Part shown: piece by piece, positions 40,757 to 50,597 of the stretch | Numbering within the stretch: the first letter of the stretch is position 1 | Layout of the letters: the number at the start of each line of letters is the position of its first letter | Assembly (NCBI RefSeq): GCF_902726565.1 | Contig: NZ_CACVAF010000001.1 | Coordinates: 186,001 to 250,000, forward strand | Direction of reading: 5' to 3' | Length of the DNA stretch: 64,000 nucleotides | Origin: Yersinia vastinensis | GTDB lineage: Bacteria; Pseudomonadota; Gammaproteobacteria; Enterobacterales; Enterobacteriaceae | The notes under the pieces: generated by a model | Seen by the model: the letters and a program-made list of their open reading frames with translations, nothing else | What the model was told of the DNA's origin: nothing | Databases searched by the model: none | Program-made: the position numbers and the translations under genes

Positions 40757-42157
40757 ATGACTAAAAAATCTGCAGATGATTATCGTTCGACATTATTGGA
40801 TTCCCGCTTTGGTTCTCAAGCAATCCGTAATATGACGGAAGATAAAAATTTTCCCCAAGAAGAAATGCGCGAAGATATTGCCTTTCAAATCATTAGCGAT
40901 GAGCTATTTCTTGATGGAAATGCGCGGCAAAACCTCGCAACATTTTGTCAGACGTGGGATGACGATAATGTCCACAAGCTGATGGATCTTTCGATAAATA
41001 AAAACTGGATTGATAAAGAGGAATATCCGCAATCAGCGGCGATAGATATGCGCTGTGTAAATATGATGGCGGATTTATGGAATGCACCTAAATCAAAGGA
41101 TGGGCAAGGTGTTGGAACCAATACGATAGGCTCTTCAGAGGCCTGTATGCTCGGTGGTATGGCCATGAAATGGCGTTGGCGTAAAAAAATGGAGGCGGCC
41201 GGTAAACCGACGAATAAACCTAATTTTGTTTGTGGGCCAGTGCAGGTGTGTTGGCATAAATTTGCTCGTTACTGGGATGTAGAAATGCGTGAAATCCCCA
41301 TGGCACCGGGGCAATTATTTATGGATCCACAACGGATGGTGGATGCCTGTGATGAAAATACCATTGGTGTAGTACCAACTTTCGGTGTGACTTATACCGG
41401 AAACTATGAGTTTCCTAAACCGCTGCATGATGCACTAGATAAGCTGCACAAAGAAAAAGGTCTCGATATAGACATGCATATCGATGCCGCAAGTGGCGGT
41501 TTCTTAGCGCCTTTTGTGGCCCCAGATATTGAGTGGGATTTCCGTTTGCCTCGAGTGAAATCGATCAGTACATCCGGGCACAAATTCGGGCTGGCTCCAT
41601 TGGGTTGTGGTTGGGTTATTTGGCGTGATGCTGCGGCCTTACCTGAAGAGCTGATATTTAATGTCGATTATCTTGGTGGCCAAGTGGGTACCTTTGCTAT
41701 CAACTTCTCGCGTCCGGCGGGGCAGGTTATTTCCCAATATTATGAGTTTATTCGCTTGGGGCGTGAAGGCTATACCAAGGTACAGAGCGCCTGTTATCAG
41801 GTTGCAGAGTTTCTGGCGAAAGAGATTGCTCCATTGGGGCCTTATGAATTCTATTGCAGTGGCGGCCCGTATGAGGGGATTCCTGCTATCTGTTTCCGTG
41901 TCAAAGAGGGGGCTAAACCGGGTTATACCCTCTATGATCTTTCGGAACGTTTGAGGCTACGTGGCTGGCAAGTCCCTGCATTTACACTCAGCGGTGGTAT
42001 GTCCGATGTGGTCGTGATGCGTATTATGTGCCGCCGCGGATTCGAAATGGATTTTGCAGGGTTGCTATTAGACGATTTTAAATCCTCACTGAAATACCTG
42101 AGTGAACATCCATCCCTAGGTGGCGAGGCTAGTCAGAATAGTTTTAATCATACCTAA
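40757..42157 (+). CDS. gadB: Glutamate decarboxylase (GadB/GadA type)
   Basis: This gene encodes 466 residues, identical in length to E. coli GadB. The pyridoxal-phosphate lysine is Lys276 in [13 protein letters not shown]. His465 at the C-terminus (FNHT), which closes the active site at neutral pH in E. coli, is present, as is a charged N-terminal segment used in acid-dependent membrane recruitment. It converts glutamate to GABA with proton consumption. It is the first gene of gadB-gadC-glsA. Confidence 0.96.
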   Translation: MTKKSADDYRSTLLDSRFGSQAIRNMTEDKNFPQEEMREDIAFQIISDELFLDGNARQNLATFCQTWDDDNVHKLMDLSINKNWIDKEEYPQSAAIDMRCVNMMADLWNAPKSKDGQGVGTNTIGSSEACMLGGMAMKWRWRKKMEAAGKPTNKPNFVCGPVQVCWHKFARYWDVEMREIPMAPGQLFMDPQRMVDACDENTIGVVPTFGVTYTGNYEFPKPLHDALDKLHKEKGLDIDMHIDAASGGFLAPFVAPDIEWDFRLPRVKSISTSGHKFGLAPLGCGWVIWRDAAALPEELIFNVDYLGGQVGTFAINFSRPAGQVISQYYEFIRLGREGYTKVQSACYQVAEFLAKEIAPLGPYEFYCSGGPYEGIPAICFRVKEGAKPGYTLYDLSERLRLRGWQVPAFTLSGGMSDVVVMRIMCRRGFEMDFAGLLLDDFKSSLKYLSEHPSLGGEASQNSFNHT

Positions 42158-42232
42158 GGCTAGGCAGTTCTTATTCTGATTTGAGCCTTTAAACCAAGGT
42201 GGCGTCATGCCAGCGAATAAGGTGGATAAATT

Positions 42233-43807
42233 ATGCCGAATAATGTCTCCAGTACTGCCAAGCCAGCCGCTCCGGTAAAAAAACTGGGTATTGCTACGCT
42301 TGCGATCATGAATATTGTGGCCGTTGTCAGTCTCAGGGGATTACCCGCTGAAGCTGAATATGGCTTGAGTTCAATATTTTATTATCTCTTTGCCGCTGTA
42401 TTTTTCTTAATTCCAGTGTCATTAGTTGCTGCTGAACTAGCCACGGGTTGGCCTGAAAAAGGAGGGGTATTCCGTTGGGTTGGTGAAGCCTTTGGCCCCC
42501 GTTTAGCCTTTCTTGCCATGTTTATGTTGTGGATTGAGGTCACCGTATGGTTCCCCACTGCGCTGACATTTGCAGCTGTTTCACTGGCTTTCATTGGCCC
42601 AGAACAACGATGGGATGAGGCTCTATCTGCCAATAAATTCTTTGTCTTGGGAATAGTGCTATTTATTTATTGGCTCGCGACCTTTATTGCCTTTAAAGGG
42701 GTTGCGACGTTCGCCAAAGTATCAAAATGGGGCGGTATTATTGGCACCATTATTCCGGCGATTATTTTGATTGTATTGGGGTTCGCCTACTTACTTGGCG
42801 GAGGAGCACCACAAATTGAATTGGCTTGGGATCAGGTGGTCCCTGATTTTACCAACTTCGATAACGTGGTACTGGCAGCGAGTATTTTCTTGTTCTATGC
42901 CGGTATGGAGATGAATGCCATCCATGTTAAAGACGTGGATAATCCCAATAGAAATTACCCGATTGCCATTATGTTTTCAGCCGTGGGAACGGTGCTTATT
43001 TTCGTATTAGGGACTTTAGCTATCGCCTTTATTATCCCGCAGTCGGACATTAGCCTGACACAAAGTCTGTTAGTTGCTTATGACGCCATGTTTAAGTGGG
43101 CTGGACTAGAGTGGTTGGGGCCGATTGTCGCGTTTGCATTGGCGATTGGTGTATTGGCGGGGGTTGTGACTTGGGTCGCTGGCCCATCCTCTGGTTTACT
43201 GGTTGTGGCTAAAGCCGGATATTTGCCGCGCTGGTGGCAACATACTAATCAAAATGGCATGGCGACACATATACTGTTGCTTCAGGCATTATTGGTGACT
43301 TTACTGGCAATCCTGTTTGTCGTATTACCTTCGGTGCAAGCTGCGTATCAAATAATGAGTCAACTGACCGTTATCTTGTATCTCATCATGTACATGCTGA
43401 TGTTTGGCTCCGCTATTTATCTACGCTACAGCCAGCCGAACCGGCCTCGTCCGTATCATATTCCCGGTGGGACTATCGGGATGTGGATTATTGGTGGTGC
43501 GGGGCTACTTGGCTCGATTCTGGCTTTCGTCTTCAGCTTTATTCCACCCAGCCAAATCTCGGTAGGGAGTCCTACGGAATATGTGGGCATTTTGATCGCC
43601 ACGACATTGTTCTTTGTTGTATTACCATTTTTGATTTATCTCGTTCGTAAACCTCACTGGCGTGATGCCAACAGTGATTTTGCGCCATTTACGTGGGAAG
43701 CCGAGAATGGACATCCGGGCATCCCAAATTTATCGGCAACACATACCAGTGATGTGACGGCAACGGCTGCAACTAAAATACCTGCGGCAAACACGCCAAA
43801 AAGTTAG
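42233..43807 (+). CDS. gadC: Glutamate:GABA antiporter-family transporter (GadC-like)
   Basis: This gene encodes 524 residues of the APC superfamily, glutamate:GABA antiporter branch, with twelve predicted membrane helices. The first-helix region IATLAIMNIVAVVSLRGLP differs clearly from E. coli GadC. The C-terminal tail of about 60 residues (after LPFLIYLVRKP) is Ala/Thr-rich rather than carrying the E. coli C-plug sequence. Position between gadB and glsA argues for exchange of external glutamate (or glutamine) for internal GABA. Orthology to E. coli GadC itself is uncertain. Confidence 0.75.
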   Translation: MPNNVSSTAKPAAPVKKLGIATLAIMNIVAVVSLRGLPAEAEYGLSSIFYYLFAAVFFLIPVSLVAAELATGWPEKGGVFRWVGEAFGPRLAFLAMFMLWIEVTVWFPTALTFAAVSLAFIGPEQRWDEALSANKFFVLGIVLFIYWLATFIAFKGVATFAKVSKWGGIIGTIIPAIILIVLGFAYLLGGGAPQIELAWDQVVPDFTNFDNVVLAASIFLFYAGMEMNAIHVKDVDNPNRNYPIAIMFSAVGTVLIFVLGTLAIAFIIPQSDISLTQSLLVAYDAMFKWAGLEWLGPIVAFALAIGVLAGVVTWVAGPSSGLLVVAKAGYLPRWWQHTNQNGMATHILLLQALLVTLLAILFVVLPSVQAAYQIMSQLTVILYLIMYMLMFGSAIYLRYSQPNRPRPYHIPGGTIGMWIIGGAGLLGSILAFVFSFIPPSQISVGSPTEYVGILIATTLFFVVLPFLIYLVRKPHWRDANSDFAPFTWEAENGHPGIPNLSATHTSDVTATAATKIPAANTPKS

Positions 43808-43878
43808 TTTCCTTCCTCTGTATAAGCAGGGCGGCTTCGGCTCCCTGCTCAATGACATTAAGCGGTGGAGTCAGTGTT

Positions 43879-44817
43879 ATGACTATTGGCCTAGCTCATC
43901 TAAATCAAGCTGTTAAGAATGCTTATTCACAATATGCCACCCTCTCCGGAGGGGAAAATGCCAGCTATATTCCCTATCTGGCCAGTGTTCCCAGTCAACT
44001 CGCTGCAGTGGCCATTGTGACCGTTGATGGCGATATTATCTCGCAAGGCGATGCTGATTTTCGCTTTGCCCTTGAGTCGATTTCGAAAGTATGTTCCCTC
44101 GCCTTAGCTCTAGAAGATGTTGGTCCACAGGCGGTGCAAGACAAAATTGGTGCCGACCCTACCGGTTTGCCTTTTAACTCGGTTATTGCATTGGAGCTAC
44201 ATAATGGTAAGCCGTTGTCGCCACTGGTTAACGCCGGCGCGATGTCTACAGTGAGTCTGATTAAGGCGAGTGATCGGGAAAATCGCTGGGCGCGAATTTT
44301 AGAGATCCAACAGCAACTCGCGGGCGCACCAATTTCGATGTCGGATGAAGTGAACCATTCAGAGCAAACTACTAATTTTCATAATCGCGCCATTGCGTGG
44401 CTACTCTATTCTGCGCAAGCAATGTACTGCGATCCGATGGAGGCATGTGACGTCTACACTCGTCAATGTTCAACGTTGCTCAACACCATTGAACTGGCAA
44501 CGATGGGGGCAACTTTTGCGGCAAGCGGTGTTAATCCGGTCACGAAAAAGCAGGTTCTGACAGCGTCAAACACCTCATTTATTCTAGCTGAAATGACAAT
44601 GGAAGGGATGTATGGCAGCTCAGGAGATTGGGCATATACCGTGGGTTTACCGGGTAAAAGTGGTGTTGGGGGCGGTATTCTAGCGGTTGTACCCGGTGTG
44701 ATGGGTATTGCCGCATTTTCGCCGCCACTTGATCCGATAGGCAATAGTGTTCGTGGGCAAAAAATGGTGGCCTCAGTAGCTCAAGAACTGGGATATAACC
44801 TGTATAAAAGCCGTTAA
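43879..44817 (+). CDS. glsA: Glutaminase GlsA (YbaS-like, serine-dependent)
   Basis: This gene encodes 312 residues from the ATG at 43879 with GGTGGAG upstream. It is a serine-dependent beta-lactamase-like glutaminase with the Ser67-x-x-Lys70 dyad in LESISKVC and the conserved LELHNGKPLSPLVNAGAM and SEQTTNFHNRAIAWLLYSA segments. It is close to E. coli YbaS, the acid-activated glutaminase of glutamine-dependent acid resistance. It releases ammonia, which neutralises protons, and supplies glutamate to GadB. Confidence 0.94.
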   Translation: MTIGLAHLNQAVKNAYSQYATLSGGENASYIPYLASVPSQLAAVAIVTVDGDIISQGDADFRFALESISKVCSLALALEDVGPQAVQDKIGADPTGLPFNSVIALELHNGKPLSPLVNAGAMSTVSLIKASDRENRWARILEIQQQLAGAPISMSDEVNHSEQTTNFHNRAIAWLLYSAQAMYCDPMEACDVYTRQCSTLLNTIELATMGATFAASGVNPVTKKQVLTASNTSFILAEMTMEGMYGSSGDWAYTVGLPGKSGVGGGILAVVPGVMGIAAFSPPLDPIGNSVRGQKMVASVAQELGYNLYKSR

Positions 44818-44835
44818 CCACAAATTCATATTACT

Positions 44836-44869
44836 GAATAAAATAGAATGGCCCTGTAATACAGGGCCA
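44836..44869 (-). terminator. Terminator between glsA and murP
   Basis: TGGCCCTGT-AAT-ACAGGGCCA is a perfect 9-bp hairpin between convergent genes; on the minus strand it is followed by TTCTATTTTATTC. Confidence 0.7.
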
Positions 44870-44895
44870 CATTAAGAATGTTTGGCGATAACACG

Positions 44896-46347
44896 CTAAC
44901 TTAAATCGATATTCTTGTGTCCGAAAAACCAAGTCAGAATAAATCCAGCGATATATGAAATCAGTAGGCCGGCGATATAAACCAGCATTCCGGCAAAGAT
45001 CCCTTGTCCTGATGTCATCAGCGGAATAGACACTAAACCTGATGGACCAAATACGGTATTCAAGCCTACCGGTAGCCCCATCCAAGCAACAAGACCAATA
45101 AAGAAGCCACCCGCAGCCCCCCCGACACAGGCGGTAATAAATGGCTTCAGGCGCGGCAACGTCACACCATAAATAAGTGGCTCACCAATACCCAATAGTC
45201 CAGGGAAGATAGCCCCTTTAATTTGAGTTCGCAGAACAGACCCTTTTGGTGACCGCGCATAAAGAGCTAATGCCGCCCCCACTTGGCCTGCACCCGCCAT
45301 GGCTAAAATAGGAAATAGCGAGTTAAATCCTTGCGCATCCATTAAGGCAAAATAGACCGGCACAAACCCTTGATGGATACCAAAAACCACGGCAATCAGG
45401 AATAGCCCAGCGAGAATAGCCGTGCCAAAAGGGTTACCATTTAAATGCATAAACAACCAAGACATGCCTTTAAACAGCTCGCCACCTAAAGGCATAATGA
45501 CCACAAAGGTAATTGCACCGGTAATCAGTAGCGTGATTGTCGAAGTGAGGATCATATCCAGATTATCAGGAATAAATCGGCGCACCTGCCGCTCAATCCA
45601 TGCACCCGCCATACACGCCAGTAGAACACCAATAATATTGCCGCGGGGATCAATCACCAGCCCAAAGAAGTTTTCCATCCCAGCGTAATAGCCAACGGTC
45701 CCTTCTGGTACATAACGTAAAATAAATAACGAAGCGATAATCGCACCGTTGACGCCGGTCCCACCAAAAGCTTTCTGAGTATTAAAACCAATGAGGATAC
45801 TCAGGAAAGTAAATAACCCGATGCTGAACACTTTCATGTAAGCAATAAGCCCCACCAACCATGAGGATGGGGTTACACCTTCCAAAACCAGTGTTTGTTG
45901 CAGTAGCGTTGCTATCCCCAGCAATAAGCCTGCGGCTATGAAGCCCGGGATAAGTGGGGTAAAGATGGTCGCGAATTTGGTCAGAAAGTTATGAACAGCA
46001 CTTTTCTGTTTTGCTTTCATCTGTTGTTTGGTCTGGCTTGCCAGCACTTGTAGATCAACATCATCAGTGCTGCCATTGGCCTGCTGTGGTTCAGCACTTA
46101 AAACCTTGTTCATCATCTCGCTGGCCGTTTGAGCTTTGCCCGGGCCAAGAATAATTTGCAGTTGATCGTCGCCATTGACCACCCCCATGACTCCGGGGAT
46201 TTTCTTCAGGTTTTCTGATTGTATGAGCTGACGATCTCGTAACGTGAGACGCAACCTTGTCATGCAGTTTCCGCAGACGGTGATATTTTGACGCCCACCA
46301 ATGCAGAGTAAAATTTGTTCTATCGTCGAACCCGTTATTTTTGCCAT
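44896..46347 (-). CDS. murP: N-acetylmuramic acid PTS transporter MurP (EIIBC)
   Basis: This gene encodes 483 residues. The EIIB domain (1-85) has the phosphorylated Cys28 in [10 protein letters not shown]; the EIIC domain from about 115 has ten membrane helices and the [18 protein letters not shown] motif. It has no EIIA domain, so it depends on the glucose EIIA (Crr), as known for E. coli MurP. It imports MurNAc and delivers MurNAc-6-phosphate. It follows murQ by 2 bp and is co-transcribed with it. Confidence 0.93.
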   Translation of the reverse strand: MAKITGSTIEQILLCIGGRQNITVCGNCMTRLRLTLRDRQLIQSENLKKIPGVMGVVNGDDQLQIILGPGKAQTASEMMNKVLSAEPQQANGSTDDVDLQVLASQTKQQMKAKQKSAVHNFLTKFATIFTPLIPGFIAAGLLLGIATLLQQTLVLEGVTPSSWLVGLIAYMKVFSIGLFTFLSILIGFNTQKAFGGTGVNGAIIASLFILRYVPEGTVGYYAGMENFFGLVIDPRGNIIGVLLACMAGAWIERQVRRFIPDNLDMILTSTITLLITGAITFVVIMPLGGELFKGMSWLFMHLNGNPFGTAILAGLFLIAVVFGIHQGFVPVYFALMDAQGFNSLFPILAMAGAGQVGAALALYARSPKGSVLRTQIKGAIFPGLLGIGEPLIYGVTLPRLKPFITACVGGAAGGFFIGLVAWMGLPVGLNTVFGPSGLVSIPLMTSGQGIFAGMLVYIAGLLISYIAGFILTWFFGHKNIDLS

Positions 46348-46349
46348 AG

Positions 46350-47258
46350 TTATACTTTGATCTCCTGCCGTGCTTTACGGATAAATCCTTTATTCTTGTT
46401 AAGGATCGCTCCCGCATCTTCAGCAGACAGACCACTTAGTATCATCATAATGGCTGTTTTGCAGTGGCGGTTGCATTCATTAAGTGCGTCTTGCGCCTCA
46501 TCGGTGGAACATTCCGTTGCCTGAACAACAATGTCGATCTGGCGTTGTACCAACTTGGCATTGGTTGCCTCAACATCCACCATCAGGTTGCTATAAACTT
46601 TACCACTTCGGATCATGGCGCCAGTCGTTAGCATGTTTAGAATTAATTTCTGTGCGGTTCCTGCTTTCATTCGTGAAGAGCCGGTGACAACTTCTGGCCC
46701 GACGAGGGCTTCAATGGCGATATCTGCTACTTTGCTCATTTCGCTATTCTGATTACAAGAGATGGCCACAACCGTCGCCCCAACACGATGCGCATAAGCC
46801 ATCGCTCCGAGGACATAGGGTGTGCGACCACTCGCAGCAATACCGACGAGCACATCACGGGCATTAAAGTTAAGGTTGCACAAGTCTTGTTCGCCCATTT
46901 CACGACTGTCTTCGGCATTTTCAACGGCCTGTAAAATAGCGGTATTTCCGCCAGCAATGAGGCCAACGACCATCTCCCGTGGTGTACCATAAGTCGGTGG
47001 GCATTCACTGGCATCCAGAATGCCTAATCGCCCAGAAGTCCCTGCCCCACAGTAAATTAATCTGCCGCCTTGTGCGAAAGCCTCTGCAATAAGATCAACC
47101 GCCTTAGCTATTTCAGGCAGTTTTTCTTCTACCGCAAAAGGGACTTTTTTATCCTCATTATTGATAATCTCGAGCATATCCAGTGTTGAAAGAGTGTCAA
47201 TTTGAGCACTAGCGGGGTTTCGGCTTTCCGTAACCATTGAGCTTAGATTAATCTTCAT
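46350..47258 (-). CDS. murQ: N-acetylmuramic acid 6-phosphate etherase MurQ
   Basis: This gene encodes 302 residues with a SIS domain (about 55-215). Conserved segments are [20 protein letters not shown] (with the catalytic glutamate) and [21 protein letters not shown]. It cleaves the D-lactyl ether of MurNAc-6-P to give GlcNAc-6-P and D-lactate. It is the first gene of murQP, divergent from murR. Confidence 0.96.
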   Translation of the reverse strand: MKINLSSMVTESRNPASAQIDTLSTLDMLEIINNEDKKVPFAVEEKLPEIAKAVDLIAEAFAQGGRLIYCGAGTSGRLGILDASECPPTYGTPREMVVGLIAGGNTAILQAVENAEDSREMGEQDLCNLNFNARDVLVGIAASGRTPYVLGAMAYAHRVGATVVAISCNQNSEMSKVADIAIEALVGPEVVTGSSRMKAGTAQKLILNMLTTGAMIRSGKVYSNLMVDVEATNAKLVQRQIDIVVQATECSTDEAQDALNECNRHCKTAIMMILSGLSAEDAGAILNKNKGFIRKARQEIKV

Positions 47259-47315
47259 TGGGACTTCCTTTTATTTAAATTATCGGCGATGTTAAGGAAT
47301 TATTTATTTATTAAA

Positions 47316-47331
47316 TGTGATGTTTATCACG
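47316..47331. promoter_or_regulatory. CRP site in the murQ-murR region
   Basis: TGTGA-TGTTTA-TCACG matches the CRP consensus TGTGA-N6-TCACA in nine of ten core positions. It lies 58 bp upstream of the murQ start, a position compatible with activation. Confidence 0.8.
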
Positions 47332-47486
47332 GCAAAATCTATTCTAAGCATGAGCAATTTGAGGAATAAGCACAGATAAAAAACCACAAATATAAAAATT
47401 ATTTTCATAATATTTATGCAGTTACGCCTAGGTAATAAAGGTATTGATGCTGGAATAATCTATTGTTTTTTACAGGGAAATTTTTG

Positions 47487-48347
47487 ATGTCGATTCTAAA
47501 TGAAATAACCTGGTTACTGCCTGAGCTGGCAGAAAATCAGCAAAAAATTGCAAAATATATTCTTGATAACCCAGAGGCGATCCTCAGCATTTCTTCCTCT
47601 CAATTTGCAGAGGATGCTGGTGTGAGCCAATCAGCCATCGTAAAGTTTAGTCAGAAGATTGGAATGAAAGGGTTCCCTGCGTTGAAACTTGCCATTAGCG
47701 AGGAATTGGGACGGAATAATTTATTTAAATCTTACCCACATAAAGCGCTACATAACTCCATCTCATCAGAAGATTCACTGATGGTGATGGCGCAAAAACT
47801 GGCACACGAGAAAACGGCCTCCATTATGGAGACAACTCGCAAGATAAATTTCTCTGTTTTCCAGCATGTTGTCTCTCTGATTAATACCGCCTCACGAGTA
47901 CAGATTGTGGGGATTTGGGGATCAGGGCTTACAGCAAAAGACCTGAGTTACAAATTACAGAAGATAGGTATAGTGACCCTTGTTGAAGCCGACCTTCATG
48001 TGCAGATTGCTGCTGCCCTGACACTGACCCCTAAAGATGTGCAGATAGTCCTCTCTTTCACCGGTAGAAGGAAAGATATGCGAATTGCTGCAACTGTTGC
48101 TAAAGCACAGGGGGCAACTGTAATAGCCATTACGGGCAGCAAAGTCTCTCCGCTGGCTAAAATTGCAGATTATGTCCTTGAGAGTATTTCTGATGAAAAT
48201 GAGTGGAGAAGCTCTTCGATTTCTTCGCGAACGGCTCAAAATACACTCACCGATCTGATTTTTCTGGCATTAATGCAACTGCGACAAGAAATGGCTAAAC
48301 CATTGATACTGAACGCAAGTATGACAATAAATAATCTGGATGATTGA
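47487..48347 (+). CDS. murR: MurR-type regulator (RpiR family) of MurNAc use
   Basis: This gene encodes 286 residues from the ATG at 47487. The N-terminal RpiR helix-turn-helix (ISSSQFAEDAGVSQSAIVKFSQKIGMKGFPALKL, about 38-75) is followed by a SIS domain (VQIVGIWGSGLTAKDLSYKLQKIG, then VLSFTGRRKDM). The family represses murQP and is released by MurNAc-6-P. Its location, divergent from murQP and upstream of the nagZ-namZ operon, suggests it controls both. Confidence 0.9.
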   Translation: MSILNEITWLLPELAENQQKIAKYILDNPEAILSISSSQFAEDAGVSQSAIVKFSQKIGMKGFPALKLAISEELGRNNLFKSYPHKALHNSISSEDSLMVMAQKLAHEKTASIMETTRKINFSVFQHVVSLINTASRVQIVGIWGSGLTAKDLSYKLQKIGIVTLVEADLHVQIAAALTLTPKDVQIVLSFTGRRKDMRIAATVAKAQGATVIAITGSKVSPLAKIADYVLESISDENEWRSSSISSRTAQNTLTDLIFLALMQLRQEMAKPLILNASMTINNLDD

Positions 48348-48583
48348 TATATGCGAGCCGGGACGAATAGCATTTTCAGTAATGTAGGTGATATATCCAG
48401 GCTATCTCATTGCCAGCTTTTATTTTTACAGTTTTCATTTAGTAAGAGATTTCCTACAATATGAGTCATGGATGGCTGTTAAATAGTGATATCGAGAAAA
48501 AAATAATAATAAGTATTCCTGATGTCGAAAAGTTATTCCTTGCTCCAGAGCCTTAAGTATCAGGCTTTAGGAAATAAACTTAT

Positions 48584-48613
48584 AAAAAAGGAATAATAAT
48601 ATTCCTTTTAGTG
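48584..48613 (+). terminator. Hairpin downstream of murR
   Basis: AAAAGGAAT-AATAAT-ATTCCTTTT is a perfect 9-bp stem ending in TTTTAG, between murR and the nagZ promoter. The stem is AT-rich, so termination would be modest. Confidence 0.55.
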
Positions 48614-48634
48614 AAAAATGGTGAATCAATCAAC

Positions 48635-48650
48635 TGTGATAATTATCACT
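48635..48650. promoter_or_regulatory. CRP site upstream of nagZ
   Basis: TGTGA-TAATTA-TCACT matches the CRP core in nine of ten positions. It lies 58 bp before the nagZ start, the same spacing as the site ahead of murQ, pointing to common catabolite control of both halves of the cluster. Confidence 0.8.
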
Positions 48651-48707
48651 TTATTGCGTGAGCTAAAAAGTAAAATCCCCCGGCAAACGTAAATAACGGA
48701 GGAATTA

Positions 48708-50579
48708 ATGAAAAAAATAATACCCGCGATTCTATTATTTAGCACCTGCACAAATGCAGGTGTTATTCCAGACTCACAACTTAAAGAAATGTGGTTATCA
48801 CCAAAAATATCAGCTGAAAAAGTCATCTCTAAAATGAATTTTGATGAAAAACTTGGGCAAATATTGATGGTTGATATTCGTTCGTGGAGTAATGATAACA
48901 GCAGTGATAAAAAGCCCTTCACTGAAATCAATGATACTGTCAGCCAAATAATTCATGACTACCATTTAGGCTCAATTATTCTTTTTAGAGAAAATCTAAT
49001 TGATACCCCGCAGACAGTTGAGCTCATTAATAATCTACAGCGTGCTCGTAGTAATTTACCGTTGTTTATTAGCACCGATCAAGAAGGGGGATATGTCACC
49101 CGTTTACGAGTCGGGACTGAAATGCCGGGAAATATGGCATTAGGGGCGACAAGATCAGCAAAACTGGCGCAACAAGCCGGGAGTGTACATGGTTATGAAT
49201 TATCCAGCCTTGGTTTTAATTTTAACTTTGGTCCAGTAGTTGATGTCAATAATAACCAAAATAATCCTGTCATTGGGGTCCGTTCTTACTCAGATGATCC
49301 GGTGCTGGTGGGGGAGTTAGCACGTAGTTATATTCAGGGTATTCATAAATCCAATGTACTGACTTCGCTAAAACATTTTCCCGGCCATGGCAATGTCTCC
49401 TCGGATACTCACTTTGCGCTACCAACTGTTAATATTGATAAAGCTGCATGGCAACAAATAGAGCTAAAACCCTTTGTTGATGTTATGCCGGTGACCGATG
49501 CCATTATGACTGCTCATATTGTCGTACCGGCACTTGATAACACCCAGCTGACAAATATTAAAGGCGAGAAAATTGGTACCCCCGCGACATTATCGAAGCC
49601 GATCCTAACGGATATTTTACGCAATCAGCTTAAATATAATGGTTTAATTCTGACTGATGCCATGGATATGGGGGCTATTACCAACAATTTTGATCGCAAC
49701 TGGTCTATTAAACAAGCCATTATGGCGGGGAATGACATTGTATTAATGCCGATGGAAATTAAAAATAGCGCTAGCGTTGAACAACTTAATGCACTTTATG
49801 GCTATTTGAAGGCTGAATCTGCAAAGGACCCAGCACTTAAACAACGCATTGATGATGCCGCGCAGCGGGTGATTTATACCAAACTCAATAAGCGTATTTC
49901 TCCAGATCCACATGATACTGCAATAGCGGAAAAAATTGTTGCTTCAGAAAATCATAAAAATATTGAGAACTTTATCTCTGAACAGGCTATCACACTGATT
50001 AAAAACGATAATGTTTTGCCTTATCATCTTAAACCGCAGAATGGCATAATGGTGTTTTCTGATGAAAAACCACGTAATGAGCTAATTACCAAACACCTTC
50101 ATGATATTGCAAATCAATTTCATGTCACCTTTGATGTTAAAAGCCAAGTGATCAAACTGGATAAAGATGATATTAGCTCTGAGGATATAGCAAATCAGAT
50201 CAAGGGACAGAACTTTATTATTTTGGCAACTTATAACCTTAAGCTTAATCCTGTTAATGCGCAGCGAATTATCGATGCTGCTAACAAAGAGAATATCCCT
50301 CTAGTGGTGATATCTAGCCGAAATCCTTACGACATAGCCTATTTATCTGGTGTTAAAGCTAATATCGCAATTTATGGTATTACTGGATTTGATGTGACCA
50401 ATAACGTACGCAACAGTCTGGAAACAAACATTCGCAGCGGACTACGAACATTATTCCAAGGACCAAAGGGTAAGTTAGATGTGTTGGCAGAGCCTCGCGG
50501 AAAGTTACCTGTTGATATTAGAACACCAGATAATAGCCAAATACTCTATCCACGTGGTTATGGATTAACAATGTTATAA
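48708..50579 (+). CDS. nagZ: Exported GH3 beta-N-acetylglucosaminidase, NagZ type (two-domain)
   Basis: This gene encodes 623 residues with a short Sec signal (about 1-17). The GH3 catalytic domain contains KHFPGHGNVSSDTH at 222-235, the signature of NagZ-type enzymes with the Asp233/His235 acid-base dyad, and the nucleophile Asp317 in ILTDAMDMGAI. A second GH3 C-terminal domain covers about 410-623. Enterobacterial NagZ of peptidoglycan recycling is cytoplasmic, one-domain and about 340 residues; this protein instead has the size and plan of the secreted Bacillus subtilis NagZ. It would release GlcNAc from GlcNAc-MurNAc chains or muropeptides in the periplasm. It starts an operon with the barrel protein and namZ. 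A separate cytoplasmic nagZ presumably exists elsewhere. Confidence 0.9.
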   Translation: MKKIIPAILLFSTCTNAGVIPDSQLKEMWLSPKISAEKVISKMNFDEKLGQILMVDIRSWSNDNSSDKKPFTEINDTVSQIIHDYHLGSIILFRENLIDTPQTVELINNLQRARSNLPLFISTDQEGGYVTRLRVGTEMPGNMALGATRSAKLAQQAGSVHGYELSSLGFNFNFGPVVDVNNNQNNPVIGVRSYSDDPVLVGELARSYIQGIHKSNVLTSLKHFPGHGNVSSDTHFALPTVNIDKAAWQQIELKPFVDVMPVTDAIMTAHIVVPALDNTQLTNIKGEKIGTPATLSKPILTDILRNQLKYNGLILTDAMDMGAITNNFDRNWSIKQAIMAGNDIVLMPMEIKNSASVEQLNALYGYLKAESAKDPALKQRIDDAAQRVIYTKLNKRISPDPHDTAIAEKIVASENHKNIENFISEQAITLIKNDNVLPYHLKPQNGIMVFSDEKPRNELITKHLHDIANQFHVTFDVKSQVIKLDKDDISSEDIANQIKGQNFIILATYNLKLNPVNAQRIIDAANKENIPLVVISSRNPYDIAYLSGVKANIAIYGITGFDVTNNVRNSLETNIRSGLRTLFQGPKGKLDVLAEPRGKLPVDIRTPDNSQILYPRGYGLTML

Positions 50580-50597
50580 ATATCACGGAAGGTTAAA

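Noticed and set aside
48626-48931. Frame of 101 codons antisense to the start of nagZ
   Set aside because: It overlaps the CRP site, the nagZ start and signal peptide region on the opposite strand; no protein features.
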